From the NCBI GenBank assembly GCA_027943335.1, contig BSBK01001539.1, positions 62,001 through 126,000 of the forward strand: a stretch of DNA of 64,000 bases. Direction: 5' to 3'. Below, one piece after another: positions 13,493 to 25,461 of this stretch (within the stretch, counting starts at the first letter, position 1; the number at the start of each line of letters is the position of its first letter). Made by a program: the position numbers and the translations under genes. The notes beneath the pieces were generated by a model. It saw only the letters and a program-made list of their open reading frames with translations. It ran no database searches and was not told the DNA's origin. The DNA comes from Chamaecyparis obtusa. Lineage: Eukaryota > Streptophyta > Pinopsida > Cupressales > Cupressaceae.

Positions 13493-13765
13493 TTGCTTAA
13501 GAGAACTCTAGATAGAATTTTCTTTAGGCATCTAGAATGTGAGGAATCTGACAAAGTGTTAAGAGAGATCTATGAGGGTATATGTGGATCTCACTTGAAT
13601 GATCTTTCCCTAGCTATGAAACTCTTGAAAGTTGGACACTACTGGCTGGATCCTTCTATCATTACCACAAAATTTGGTTCAGAAGCTTATCATCTGGTTA
13701 CTAAAAATGATGATATTCTCAAAGAGCCTCTCAATGATATTTACCTGAAGCAATTCTACAACTAA
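13493..13765 (+). pseudogene. Stub of integrase zinc-binding region, element 1
   Basis: The frame reads like the RNaseH-integrase linker plus the HHCC zinc finger of gypsy integrase: a LECEESDKVLREIYEGICGS block, then His, a Leu-rich helix and GHYWL. The second half (the CxxC pair and the DDE core) is absent, and the frame ends at 13765. Element 2 has the same stub at the same place, so the truncation is old and shared. Confidence 0.7.
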
Positions 13766-13854
13766 GAATTCTGCTTCTTGTACAACAATGTATGATCCTG
13801 AAAAAATCCAAAAACTCATAAAATATCTTGAAAAAATGATCATCCTAGTGAAAA

Positions 13855-14023
13855 CTTGGAAACGGGTGCCTTGATGTATCCACAAAAAAAATTAAATATC
13901 AAAAAATACAAAAAATAAAAAAATAAAAAAATAAAAAATCATACCTTAGTGAAAACCTAGAAATAGGTGCCTTGGTAGAAAAAAATAAAATAATCTCCAA
14001 GTGGTGAAAACCTAGCAAATAGG
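13855..14023 (+). repeat. Three hairpins with GNRA-like loops, element 1 tail
   Basis: Hairpins at 13855-13866 (CTTG GAAA CGGG), 13956-13967 (CCTA GAAA TAGG) and 14011-14023 (CCTA GCAAA TAGG). Each follows GTGAAAA, is followed by GTGCC or GTGTC, and is separated from the next by A-rich spacers. Element 2 has four at the matching place with stem CCTG/CAGG. The block starts after GAAAAAATGATCATC in both elements. Confidence 0.7.
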
Positions 14024-14281
14024 TGTCACTTGTAATCAACGCTCCATCTATCAATGCATGATTGATCTCTTGTCTCCCTGCATCCATCTCTCTCTCATTT
14101 TCCTTGTGTCATCGTGGACTGGAACTAGTCTTCGTCTTGTCCTTAGTTCTTATCAGTTATTTGGGGGAAATCATACACCTATTTGAGTTTTCAATGCTTT
14201 ATCACTTGGCTGACCTCTTGAGCTTAACTTGATTCAGTTTATCAGTCCTTTCCAATGGACACTTTATCACTTATACTTTTT

Positions 14282-14425
14282 AGTGTTTCTCAACACTCCA
14301 ATCCTTCAGTGTCTCTTAACACTACCAATCTAGACATCTATGTGTTTCTCAACACATATCAGATCTTGCACTATCCACTGCACACTTTCACTTTGACACT
14401 AGCACAAAGGTGTTTTCTTAACATC
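14282..14425 (+). repeat. Four NGTGTT/AACACN hairpins, element 1 tail
   Basis: Stems at 14282-14297 (AGTGTT/AACACT), 14308-14323 (AGTGT/ACACT), 14340-14357 (ATGTGTT/AACACAT) and 14409-14425 (GGTGTT/AACATC, one G-T pair). Loops are 4-6 nt and pyrimidine rich. Element 3 has three of the same type. Confidence 0.65.
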
Positions 14426-15728
14426 CAACACCAACTTACATCCTAGAAAACTTAAAACGTCTGAGATATGCTGAACTATTTTCTTGTGTGTTGTTTGTTA
14501 TCATTAATTTTTTCTTGCTATGCCTTCTAAGGTCACTCGATGATGTCTACTTGACTAGAGACACATGACTGGGGGCATAACATGTTTTCTTTGATTTATG
14601 CTTGTGGCATGATTTCAACAATCCTAAGTTGTCTAATAAAATGGGTGTCTGTGATAAGAGCCTCCATCACGATTGGAACACCACACATACCTTGACCCTC
14701 TTTATTTGGACACTTAAGAGGGTTTGGAATTATCTCCTTGTATGTTGCTTGTGTTTAGCACATACAATGAGACTCTAGGTTATCTTGGTAGCCTATGCCT
14801 CGATACAAGTGTTATCTTAAAACATTAACTTGGAAACCATGTTCAGGTCATATCGATGCTTATGTACTGATGCTTATGTGTGTTTCCTACATCTCATCTA
14901 ATAGGGTCGTATTCATATTTTCATGGTTTCTCTCACACCGATGAAGGTTGTACTAACCTCTAATGTCCCAAATGGTTAAATGATGAAAAATTAACAGCTA
15001 CAGGATCAATGACTTGACTACTCTCATGTCTTAGGCTGCATTTCATTCTAGGGCTGCATGTAGTTGTGCATTTCTGGTTCCCTTGAGTTATGCTTTGTTT
15101 TCATTCTTTCCTTTCTCTCCGCTAAATTATTCGATTACAAATCCTTATTTTTTATTCTATTCTTCAGGATTGAAATCAAAATTCCAAATCTTCTAATGTA
15201 GTTGAATGCTAACACTATCACTTGTCATGCATTTCCACCTTCCTTTCTTGGACTTTAGAGGTTGATATACACCCCTTGTACCTCATTTCCTTTTTGATCC
15301 TGAGGGGGCATGACAATATAGAAAAGATTTTCGTCGATCAAATCCCCTAAATCTGCAAATCTTGTAATTGAACCAAATCTTAAATCGATCAAGTCAATCA
15401 GGACTAAACAGCATCGCTCAAGGTATCTCAGCTTCATCACTTCATATCAAGTAGGGATTCTCCACATATCCTTTCTAAAAGAGTGTTCTCATTGCTTCAT
15501 ATCAGTTCACTCAAACAAACATATTTTTGATCTCTTGGGGTATATCAAGTTCAACTTGACCTATATCAATCTAGTATTGTCTCTCAGATGATTAGCTATC
15601 TCAATCTCCTTGGACAGATATTCAATCTCATCGCTTCATATCAGGATGGGTATTCTCATCTTACTTATTGGTCTTTGTTCAATCAAATTCAGACTCAGAT
15701 CTCTATCAGCTACCTCGACATCATCATT
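14426..15728 (+). other. Non-coding tail of element 1
   Basis: I see no gene. The last 500 bp repeat short phrases such as TCGCTTCATATCA several times. Confidence 0.5.
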
Positions 15729-15779
15729 CTTTGACTCAATGTGTTCCCAAATCACTCACACTAGTCAAAGAGGGGCAAA
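15729..15779 (+). promoter_or_regulatory. Hairpin and polypurine tract, element 1
   Basis: CTTTGACT (15729-15736) pairs with AGTCAAAG (15763-15770). The right arm runs directly into AGAGGGGCAAA, the plus-strand primer tract, which ends one base before the 3' LTR. Elements 2 and 3 have the same arrangement. Confidence 0.75.
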
Positions 15780-16789
15780 TGTAATCACCTAAAATTGGTC
15801 TAGTAGAACTTGAGCCCCCTTTTCGATCAAATTGCCTCAAATAAATCTCAAATCTTAAAGGCATATTGTCTAGGCATAGTTGTGCAGAGTAACCCTTAAA
15901 ATCCCCATTGCATAATTAAATAAAAAATATTATATCAAGCTTATACTATGATCTAATTTCTAGAGCTTGCATATTTATTTAATTGCTATAACCTTACTTT
16001 TAATATAAATTTTCTACACTTTTATTAAAAGAACACATTCACATGTTTACACACACTTAATCTTGATTAATTTGAAATTAAAAGGGATTTGTGCTTTCAA
16101 GTTGCTATTTTGTCTTATTCTACCTAACATTTCCCTTTTGCATCTTAATCCTCACCACTCACCTCTACCTAAAATTGCATCCCCTTGCATCTCCTTTTTC
16201 CTTTTCATCTCAATCACTCATTATTTTTCCTCTTAATCTCCACCCTCCATTCTTGAGGTAATTCTGTTAAAAGGAAGTTCTTCCCTTGCTCAAGGGTCCT
16301 AATTTTTGGTAATCTTAGCCTTTTTGCATCTTGTTATCTTGCATATTGGTTCCTATCTAGATCATCTTAATCTTTTTCATCTTACACTCTCTTGCATTCT
16401 ATCTTTCTTGTATTCTTAGAATAATCTTTTCATTTGAATTCTTAGTTCTTAGTTGCTCTCATTTCTTAGCTTAGCTTCATTTCTAGCATAATCATGCATT
16501 GCTAATCTAGTTTTCTTTCTTGCATTGCTTCAATAATATAGCTCTTGCATCTTCATTTTAGAATACTAGTTTCTTGCATACATTCTTAAGCTTAATCTCT
16601 CATTCTCAGCTTGCACTCTTGCATCTTAACTTCATTCTTACCTTTGAATCTTCCATTTTGGAGTAGTCAAGTCACTAATCATCTATGCCAATTTAATGAT
16701 CATCATGAGAAGGATTAAACTCACTTCAACTAGGAAGTTATGAGTCTCTTTTTAAGACTTCCTCTTCCATGGATTCTCTCAAGTGTAAT
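15780..16789 (+). repeat. 3' LTR of gypsy element 1, truncated
   Basis: Matches 4699-5700 closely up to TCTCTCAAGTGTAAT near 16789, then stops matching. The last 50 or so bases of the LTR and the right target duplication are missing and do not reappear after the LINE at 58480. Confidence 0.8.
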
Positions 16790-16925
16790 ATGATGAATAA
16801 GCACAATCTCTTTGATCCATTGAGCGAAAATAAAATAGAGAAATAAAACAGAGAATGAAGAGATTTGGTTCACTTGGTGCAATTACCAACAAGGGGAGAA
16901 ATTTTTTTTTAGCAGATTAGAAAAA
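16790..16925. other. Unassigned junction sequence
   Basis: About 135 bp, A-rich, between the broken LTR and the start of recognisable LINE coding sequence. It may be LINE or part of another element. Confidence 0.3.
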
Positions 16926-18124
16926 TTCTATGTGCATAATGACCTCTTTAGTTTTAAGAAAGATGACAATGAATCTAGTGTTGGAGTAATTTATTATACA
17001 CTCACAAACCATCACCCAATCATTACTGATATATTACCTAGGTGCAATCCTCATATTCCTAAGGGTAAGAAGGATGCATTTTCTCTTAATATGAGTCTCC
17101 TTGATGATGGAGATGTAAGAAGTGCTATCAACATTATTAGACAGTTCAATAGGTGGGTGGATACACATAATAGTGTCATAGATAGATGGGTGTAGAATAC
17201 CAGCAGTTGGAAAAGGATATTTCTGGTGGTGGGCTGGAAAAAAGATAAAACATGGTAGGAGGATAGAGATTGATATACACAATATGATTGTTTTGGCTAA
17301 AGATGGTCTATAGAATGATCTTTCCAAATAGGAAGATAGGGAGACCCTAAACCAAGCCAGACTCTCTAAGACGACTTCAAAATATCAAAGCTCTAGGAGC
17401 CAAAACTGGGGCTAGATTGAATTGGATTAGATAGGAAGATAAAGGATCTAAAAAGGAATTTAGATGCTTAAGTGGAAAGAGGCCAGAGATAGAATAGGCT
17501 TCCTATGGGAGGAAGGGGTTAACACAGAGAAATATAACATATTGAAATCTTTTGCTTCCTTTTACAAAAATGTATTCACTTCAGAAGACGATGGATGAAT
17601 ATGGACAAAGCTAGGGACAAAATTAGGAGCATCATTCCTAGTAAAGTTAGTGTGGAGGAGCTTGCATTTCTAGAAAAAGAAATATCTATGGAGTAAAACA
17701 ATAATGTTATCTCCTCCCTTAACAATGACAAGGCCTCGAGACCATATGGTCTCCCAATTGAATTCTACAATAAATATTTGTTGGCTAGGTGAGGAATTGC
17801 ATCAAGTTTATTTAGAGGTCATTGAACAAAGGTCTCAAGGAAGTGATAATAATAGTGGATTGATAAAATTAATCCCAAGGATGGTGACATATCCCTAATC
17901 AATAATTAGAGACCAATTACATTACTCAATGTCTCCTATAAAATCATTGCTAAGGTATTGGCCAAGAGGCTAGATAAAATTCTCCCCCAAGTGATTATCC
18001 CCACTTAGACGGGATTTGTTAAGGGTAGATATATCCTAAAGAATCTTATAACTTGTTGGGAAGCCATGAACTGAGCTAAGGAGTATGTCCAAAAAATTTG
18101 TACGATGCTATTTTATTATGAAAA
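16926..18124 (+). mobile_element. L1-type LINE, 5' part (endonuclease end and start of RT)
   Basis: The frame 16932-17195 resembles the C-terminal part of a plant LINE endonuclease and the following linker (FYVHNDLFSF, then LTNHHPIITDILP where SDHxPI is expected, then FSLNMSLLDDGDVRSAI). After a decayed linker, 17855-18080 gives RT blocks: RPITLLNVSYKIIAKVLAKR, then TGFVKGRYILKNL and WEAMN. Frame changes and stops are frequent. The sequence is cut by copia A at 18124 and resumes at 55961 with the next RT block. The 5' end (ORF1 and the start of the endonuclease) is missing, as is usual for LINE copies. Confidence 0.75.
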
Positions 18125-19507
18125 TATTAGAATAACAATGTCCTAATCAACTGAGAGGGTGGGGGGGGGGGGTGAATCAGTTTCAATGCCAATGTACTTT
18201 ACTTCAAACTTCAACTTCAAACTTATTGTAAAGAACAAGATATTGAACTAAAAAGAAAATGCAACAATAGCACACATACGTATGAACACCAAGATTTTTT
18301 CTCGAGGAAAACCTTGTTAAGGGAAAAAATTTGGTGGGGATGGTACCCACAAATATCTACACTATAAGTATAATAACCATGTTAAGAGTTTTGACCTCGT
18401 TAGGAGCCGATTATTACAATAGGCAAGTCCTAGTTAAAGGACATACCCTATTAGGAGCCTTTTACAATGTGATCCCAATTAAGGAATCAATCCTGCTAGG
18501 AGTTCATCCCTGTTAGAGGTGATTACCCTGTTAGGGGTGTAAAATATATCAACTTGATCAAGATATTTGAGAGTTAAATCCACCCACAAGTTCTCCAAAC
18601 CTTACAACTTTAAGATTTAGATAATAAAAAATTCTGAAATTGCTTCTAGTACTCAACCACTGCCAAGAAAGCTCCACCTTGTGCTTCAGTGCACAACTAA
18701 TTTTCTTTAAATAGTATCCAATGCAGCCTCAAGCTTGCATTCACCTCTGCATCTCGCATATGCAGTTATGCTTATTTTTCTCACACCTATTTTCTAAGGA
18801 TTTCAATCCTTATATACAAGTTACACCAATTATATCTAAGTCATCCTTCATAGGATAAATCCTATTTAAAAAAATATAAAATAGACCCATGCAAATATGC
18901 ACATGACACCTCTTAAAATGTTACAACATAACAATTATATCAATTTATCATTTAGATCTGTAAATTAAGCTCGCTTATCGTATTACTTGAAATGTGTTCC
19001 AAGTTAGCCTCCAAATAGGTCTTCACCAATACACACTCCATATCTGACGTCACCTATATGATCACAACTCCATATGATCACACTAATATATTCATCCAAT
19101 GTCCAATATGAACCTATGTTTGCACCTCATAACTTAAACAACCATGAGTTCTATCCACAAAGTTCTGCAATCAACTCTGTGAAAAATACAGTCTCCATCT
19201 TTTAAAAAAATATTTATCAACAAAATAGTCATAACTATATCAGATCAACTCATAATCATGTGCAATCACAGATGGTGATCCATGACATCATTAGTAGTCT
19301 TCCTCTAAGTTCACATGTTCTAATTCTCTGTACGGTGTCTGTACAATTCTCTACAACCTATCTACAAGATTCTAAATAACTAGTCAATAACATATGTTGA
19401 CATCAATGACAAACTCTATCATGAATGAAACACATAATCATTGTAACATGCCTCCATCATTACTAGGATAATCCCCCATAGGAATACCATCAACATTCAT
19501 GCTAACA
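18125..19507 (-). repeat. 3' LTR of copia A
   Basis: Minus-strand LTR, TGTTAGCATG to TTCTAATA (the usual end TTCTAACA has changed by one base). It matches 54589-55960 over its length. It contains a poly-G run of about 13 followed by TGAATCAG, and several copies of CCTGTTAGGAG-like phrases at 18390-18540. The short ORF on the plus strand at 18331-18516 is a by-product of these repeats. Confidence 0.85.
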
Positions 19508-19526
19508 TTCTCACCCTTTGGAATTT
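19508..19526 (-). promoter_or_regulatory. Polypurine tract of copia A
   Basis: On the minus strand CCAAAGGGTGAGAA directly precedes the 3' LTR start TGTTAGC, the expected place for the plus-strand primer. Confidence 0.65.
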
Positions 19527-19799
19527 ATGGCAACATAGATGAAAAACATCTAAGTTCCATAAATACCAAACATGCCTATACTACATCAACATCAGTATAT
19601 TTTCAAATCCTCTTCATCAATCATCAAATCCTCCAAAGGATGATCCTCTGATCCTCTCATACTTTTTTTCATGTGTCATTATCTCCCCCCATTGACATCA
19701 ATGTCAAAGGTGTTTTTATGCCTCCAAGAGTTCTCGGTAACTTAGCCCAAATACATATACTCCCCCATAGGGGAAGCATTAAGCATTCAATCCAGATAA

Positions 19800-20740
19800 T
19801 GAAATGGTGCTCTGATATTTATAGACTAATGCAATTTCTGCATTAATTAATCAAGATTAGGTTGGGGCATGACCCTTAGCATACCTCTTAAATACTCAAA
19901 TGTATCCTTTGACAGAGGTTTTTTAAAAATGTCTGCTATTTTCTCCTTTGTATTCACATATTCTAACTTCGCTTCTTTCTTTGCTACCTTATCTCTCAAG
20001 AAATGATACTTTATTGCTATATGTTTTATTTTAGAATGCATAAAAGGGTACTTTGACATATTTATTGTGCTAGTATTGTCATAATGGATAGTAATAGAAT
20101 ATTCAATACATACTCTAATGTCCTTCAACATCTACTTCATCCATATGATCTATGTACAATTGATTGCTACTATGACATACTCTGATTTTGTTGTAGACTG
20201 AGCAATGCAATCATGCTTCTTGCTAAGCCAAGAAATCAACCTTTTACCAAGGAAGAATGCTCCTCCACTAGAAATATTTCCATCATTGACATTTCCTTCC
20301 CAATCAACATTAGTGAAAGCATGAAATATAAATTCCTATGATGTATCATACCATAAACCAAACTCAACTGTTCCCTTTAGATATTTTAATATCCTTTTTA
20401 CTGCCATAAGATGAGATTCTTTAGGATCTTCTTGAAATGTTGCAACAATTCCAACAACATTAGCAATATCAAGTCTAGTATTTGTTAGGTACTGAAGACC
20501 TCCAATCATTGATTTATACCTTGTTTAAGGTACATTCCTTTCTTCATCTTCCAAAGATAACTTAGTTCCAGTTACCATAGGGGTTCCAACAGGTTTACTA
20601 TCATCCATGCCAAAAAATTTCAATAGTTCTTTAAGATATTTGGTCTGAGATATGAATATCCCTTCTTTACTTTGACTAATCTGTAGTCCAAGAAAGAATT
20701 TCATCTCCCCAATCATAGAAATTTCAAATTCACTTTTCAT
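19800..20740 (-). pseudogene. Copia A RT end and RNase H
   Basis: The frame 20740-20525 is the end of the RT: FFLGLQISQSKEGIFISQTK, then KELLKFFGM and KPVGTPM. After stops, the connection and RNase H follow to 19847: KRLISWLSKKHDCIAQSTTK, a degraded SEY block, HYDNTSTINM, then HIAIKYHFLRD and ADIFKKPL. Gag-Pol copia elements end this way. The RNase H part has at least three stops. Confidence 0.8.
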
Positions 20741-20760
20741 CTCTTCTCAAAACTTGTTAC

Positions 20761-21571
20761 TCATTTCATCATTTCCTCCAAAACTATTATCATCATCAAA
20801 AATTCAACAATAAATATACCTTCCTCATTGAGTCTTAAGTATAAAGTGTTGTCACCATTGCCCTTCTTGAATCCCAAATGAATCAGATACTTATCCAATC
20901 TTTCATACCAAGCCCTTGGTGCTTGTTTCAGTCCATACAAAGATTTCTTCAATATGAAAACTAGATCTTCATTTACTGATAAAGGAAATCCACCAGGTTT
21001 CTCAATGTATACTTCCTCTTCAGAGTCTCCATTAAGAAAATCTATTTTCACATCCATCTGATATACTTTGAAATATTTATAAGCAACATAAACCAAGAAT
21101 AATATGACTACCTCAATCCTAGCAACAATTGCAAAAGTCTCTTCAAAATCAATTCCTTCTTGTTGTGAATACCCTTTACATACTAATATGGGTTTGTTTC
21201 TAACAACATTTCCTTCTTCATTCATCTTGTTTCTGTATACCCACTCGGTACCAATCACATTTTTGTCTTTAGGCCTTGGAACCAATTCCCATGTGTTGTT
21301 CTTTTGAATCTGATCCAGTTATTCCTTCATGTCTTTTATCCATGAATCATCTCTGCATGCCTCATCTGTGGACTATGGTTCTACGTGCGAGATCAAGCAA
21401 ATTTAATTTGTAGTTTGTGACCTCTCTTATCTATTATGTAATCTTGTGCTAGTTCCCTTGTTGTTATCACCAATGATCTAATCCTTAGGATGATTTCTCA
21501 AAACATATTTGGGTGTGGTTTTTTCCCTTAACTCCACACTTATGCCATTGTCAATTTCCAAGACATCCTGA
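20761..21571 (-). pseudogene. Copia A reverse transcriptase, N-terminal and palm
   Basis: Shows the copia RT order: [20 protein letters not shown], then [42 protein letters not shown] and [20 protein letters not shown]. At the expected YVDD catalytic box (about 20790-20770) the sequence is altered and the frame shifts, so the active site is lost. From 21285 up to 21571 the same phase continues with five stop codons. At 21571 the CACTA insertion begins. Confidence 0.85.
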
Positions 21572-21574
21572 GAT

Positions 21575-21760
21575 CACTACTACATTTGACCTCATTTTAC
21601 TACCAAAATTTTTGACAATCAATTAAAAAGGTTTAGGTTGGTCAGATTATAGAAGGAAAACTTCCTTTTTTTTTAATCCATGCCCGTGTTAGTCAAAATT
21701 TTGACCAATAAAATGTAGGTCAAAATTTTGACCAACACGGGCATAACTTTAAAAAGGAAA
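21575..21760 (+). repeat. Left terminal and subterminal region of the CACTA
   Basis: TTTGACC or GGTCAAA units occur near 21585, 21608, 21640, 21690-21708 and 21718-21733. 21680-21743 forms a hairpin with arms ATGCCCGTGTTAGTCAAAAT and its complement (one mismatch), loop of about 11. The right end uses the same motif. Confidence 0.7.
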
Positions 21761-21820
21761 AAGATTTTGTATCTCATTTCATTTGGAGCGCGCTCCAAAT
21801 GAAATGAGATACAAAATATT
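21761..21820. repeat. Near-perfect 30-bp-arm palindrome
   Basis: Centred on GAGCG/CGCTC at 21790/21791, arms of about 30 bp with one mismatch and no loop. It directly follows the left subterminal hairpin. Confidence 0.85.
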
Positions 21821-21890
21821 TTTTCTTTTAATTTGGAGTGTGCGAAGGAGCTGGAGTCTGCGATTGTTTGAACTATTATTTGGTGAGAGT

Positions 21891-22012
21891 AAAAGGAGAA
21901 CCACCTGCCTGCGAGGGTTGCCACTATGATTTGGTTTAAAAGGAGGACCACCTACCTGCGAGGGTTTCCACTATGATTTAGTGTAAAAGGAGGACCACCT
22001 GTAAGGATTTCC
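21891..22012 (+). repeat. 47-bp tandem repeat, 2.6 copies
   Basis: Units start at 21891, 21938 and 21985 with AAAAGGAGRACCACCT, followed by a GCGAGGGTT block and CACTATGATTTRGT. The complement of the same unit appears in the loop of the inverted repeat at 27055-27105. Confidence 0.85.
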
Positions 22013-24850
22013 TTACTCTGCATTTGTCTGGCATTGTTTTATTGGTTACCTACTTAGGGCTCATGAGAAATGTGCTAGGGCATCATGTATTTGGTATTTG
22101 CTGGCATGTTTTTTATCATTGTTTATATACATTTGATTCAGAGATGAACTTGCAGAGATGAACTTGCAAAACCCTAAATTTATGAATCACCGCATCATGT
22201 TACACTGTAAATGTACTAGTGTTTGGTTTATGATTGTAAGGTTGGAAGAGGAAATATTACAAACAAGATTGAGAAAATTGTGTTTTTAACATTTTTTTTA
22301 CTAGTATTTGTTTTCTGCCGACTTCGTGTGGATTGGAATGTCAAATCTAACTCCATAGCAAGTCTACCTAGAGTCATAGCTTTCAATTGCAACTGGTATG
22401 AGATCATTTGGTGGAGAAATATGAAGGAAATCATGTGACAGTCATCTATAGACCATTTTTGACATATAAATAGGGCAGTCAACTTTCTACAGTCGGCTTT
22501 CTATGGACTCTTTTAGACCAGGTGTGACTGTCTACACACTATGGCTTCAGAAGTGCTTAAAAAGACCCCAAATAACAAAGAAACCATAGAATCCTTGCAC
22601 TCCCAAGACTCCAACTCTTCATCAGTCTTTAATAATGTCTAAAAATGAACAAACCTCAAAGGAATAGGGCTCAATCCACCGAGAACCCCAAAATCCCCAA
22701 ATTTAGCACTTCTAAACCCTTAATCCAAGGGTTTCTTAAATATCCTATCTACGATCACTTCTAGGTCCAATAGGTAGTTGTTTCACCATTAGATGATCAT
22801 TATAAGATGATCCAAATCATAATCTATGTTCCTCCTTTAGACCAAATGGCTACTGTTGTAGCATACCAAGCAAATTCATTAAGTTTCCTCTATAAATTAT
22901 GGTGATCACCCAAACATTCTTCCTTCTCATTAAATTAATGGATTAGGGAACTATGGTACATGTTAATACTCATTCATTCCATGTGTTATAGTGGTCAGAG
23001 GTCATGGAATGACCATATTTAATTGGAAACTCACAAAATTGTCAAAGGAATGGCTGAAACTACTCTGCCAGTCAGAATTAATTAAGTAAAAATACAAATA
23101 CAGACCTCACAAATGCATAGATGTGGTCTAGGATCAATATCTAACTATTCAAAATGCATTGAAATGTAAGACAATGAAAAAATGAATCCAAAATCACTCT
23201 AAGAACTCAAGGAAATTGTATTTGAAAAAAGTTTATTTATCAAAAACTCAGTATAAATATATAACCATACTACACCAATCCATCTCTATTCATACCATTC
23301 ATGAAAGAAGAAATAAATCAATAAGGATTCTGACTGTACCCTCATGGGTAGTGACAGGGTCTATTGGAGAATAATTTACATTTCATTAAAAACCTGAGTA
23401 TGTTACATTGTTTCTTTGGCATTTATTGATTCTTCTATCTTCCCTTACTCCCCTATGTCTCAAACATACACAGCCATGATATAATAAGCCTCTCCAACCA
23501 GTTTACAACCTCCATGTAACCAGTAACAATTAGTTATTAATTGTTTGGCTTAGTTTGGAATACAAAAATATAGACCTCACAAATGCATAGATGTGGTCTA
23601 GGATCAATATCTAACTATTCCAAATGCATTGAAATGTAAGTCAATGACAAAATGAATCCAAAATCACTCTAAGAACTCAAGGAAATTGCATTTAAAGAAG
23701 TTTATTTATCAAAAACTCAGTACAGTCTGTACACCAGGCCTTTTCTGTCATACAATGAAACTTTGGCATATTTGATGGACTCCTAGAAACTACCCCAACC
23801 AATCCCAATCGATTGGATGGATTAGTTTTCACTAAAACATAACATAATCCAATTCCCTCCATTTTCTAATAACCGTTGCATTTCAAATTTTTGAATTACA
23901 ACATTACAAATTTGGAGTTTTTGAAACTTTTAAAGATAATGAAGCCTTAAGACTTTGAAATGTGACCCAAATGAACTTATTAAGCATTATTAAAATCAAA
24001 TCTAAACTATTATAAACTTGTAACACCAAATACTATCCTAGGCTCTTATTTTGGTCCTAAGTCCTGTTAGGACTTTTAAGACTTATTACATATTTTCCAT
24101 TTGCATTGCATGGAATGACCTTATAGGCCATTATAGGTGCCGATACATTCCAATTGATGTCTTTAGATGTCATTAGGTGCATGGTTGTCATTATAGACTC
24201 CTGGTAGTCTTTGGATGTTCTAGGTGCCCCTGCACCATGTTCACCACCTTTGAGAGGATTCTTGTCCCAAGAATCAGTCTTGGCATTGGATGTCTAAGTT
24301 TGAACCTGTACTTTAGGAATATGGTGCCTTGACAGTTGGTTCTTTTTCCCCCTAGATGTCCACATCTGAACATGGTTGTTTATTGGCTGCCCTTCAATAA
24401 GACACTTGGCTGTACCTATTTGAACACAGTTCAAATCCCAAAAGTCTGCATTTCTAGGACTATGCAGTATTGTCCTATTCAATCCTTTGTCCTTTTCTTC
24501 CCAAACCTGATTTGTCCTTCCTCCTCTTCCCCTCATTGAAGAACCTCCTCTATTGCTACTATTCTATCCAAAAGCTCTTCGTCTTTCAAACTTCCATCAT
24601 ACATAGGGATATCTCCCCTCACCTTATGCTGCTCATTCTTCATAGCCTTGAATATTCTGATTGTCCTATTGTCTTCGGGATCTATTTGGGAGAAGAGCGA
24701 GAGAAGACAATCTAAGATTTTGAAGACCTAGAATCCCTTGTTGAACCCTTAAAGTTGAATTATCCTTTAAAGAGGGTTCCAAGGTGGTGGTTTGAAGTTG
24801 AATGAATCCTAGATTGTAGATGAAGTGTGGAGAAAAACTTTTCTGACATC
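22013..24850. other. CACTA interior without a recognisable gene
   Basis: AT-rich. Short frames at 22223-22482 and 24191-24715 overlap on both strands and show no motif. The only clear structure is a direct repeat of about 160 bp at 23093-23253 and 23565-23725. Confidence 0.5.
23093..23725 (+). repeat. Direct repeat pair of about 160 bp, 472 bp apart
   Basis: 23093-23253 and 23565-23725 match with few differences (shared start ACAGACCTCACAAATGCATA, allowing one base). It could be a segment duplication or a small LTR-like pair. No TG/CA ends or target duplication are clear. Confidence 0.6.
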
Positions 24851-24859
24851 AGAGGGATA

Positions 24860-25440
24860 TAAAAAAGATGGTGATCATCAATGCAGATTTGGATGCAAGG
24901 TACATTATGGAGCCATGCATATTCAAGACACATTGTAAGTGCATAAACAAAGTTTGTAAAGTTATAGTTACAAATGGTGTGTTTTGAAATTTTGTTTCCA
25001 TTGAGATGGTTTAGAGGTTGAATTTGCCAAGGATACTACATGAGAGGCCATATAGGGCACATGGGATTAATGTGGAAGACCAAGTTGAGGTGATAGAGCA
25101 AGAACAAGTGCACTTTAGCATTGGGCCATATGAGGATAGCCTATGGTGTGACATCATTCCCATAGTGGATTTTCATTTGATCCTTGGGAGAGCATTGCAG
25201 ATAAGTAAACGTACCCTCTATGATGGAGCAAAGAACACTTACACATTCTTGGATAGAGGAAAGAGAGTTGTGTTGCAGCCCTTGAAAGATGAAGAAGTGT
25301 CATGGACATTGACAAGGAGTGTTGGTATTTTGGAGTGGAATGGACTCTTGGGGAGTGAAGGGAAGACAACAAACAAAAGGATAGAAGAGAAGATTGGTGA
25401 GAATGCTAATGACAACATTGAACAATCAATAGAACACCAT
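24860..25440 (+). pseudogene. Ty3/gypsy protease-region fragment
   Basis: The part at 25018-25300 reads like the protease to RT spacer of chromovirus-type gypsy pol: LNLPRILHERPYRAHGI, VHFSIGPYEDSLWCDIIPI, DFHLILGRALQ, then DGAKNTYTFLDRGKRVVLQP. The Leu-Gly-Arg block is the usual protease end. Upstream (24860-25017) a decayed piece contains the position of the catalytic Asp, which is not readable. RT does not follow. It belongs to a different gypsy lineage from elements 1-3. Confidence 0.65.
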
Positions 25441-25461
25441 ATAAAGTGTTTCTGAACAGAG

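Larger units (their letters stand above)
4699..16789 (+). mobile_element. Ty3/gypsy element 1, old and non-autonomous
   Basis: The element has a 5' LTR (4699-5740), a PBS-like site, a long leader, decayed gag and protease with a G-patch, an unusual spacer ORF, a stub of the integrase zinc-binding region, a hairpin-rich tail, a polypurine tract and a 3' LTR from 15780 that breaks off near 16789. RT, RNase H and the integrase core are absent. Element 2 lacks the same parts, so the deleted form probably moves with help from a full-length relative. Many stop codons and CpG to TpG/CpA changes make it look older than elements 2 and 3. A second LTR-like insertion lies inside it at 10943-12084. The PR-Gpatch order suggests the Tat/Ogre side of Ty3/gypsy. 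Confidence 0.85.

Noticed and set aside
21761..21820. Palindrome at 21790 as a terminator or origin
   Set aside because: No such context in plant nuclear DNA; more likely part of the CACTA subterminal structure.
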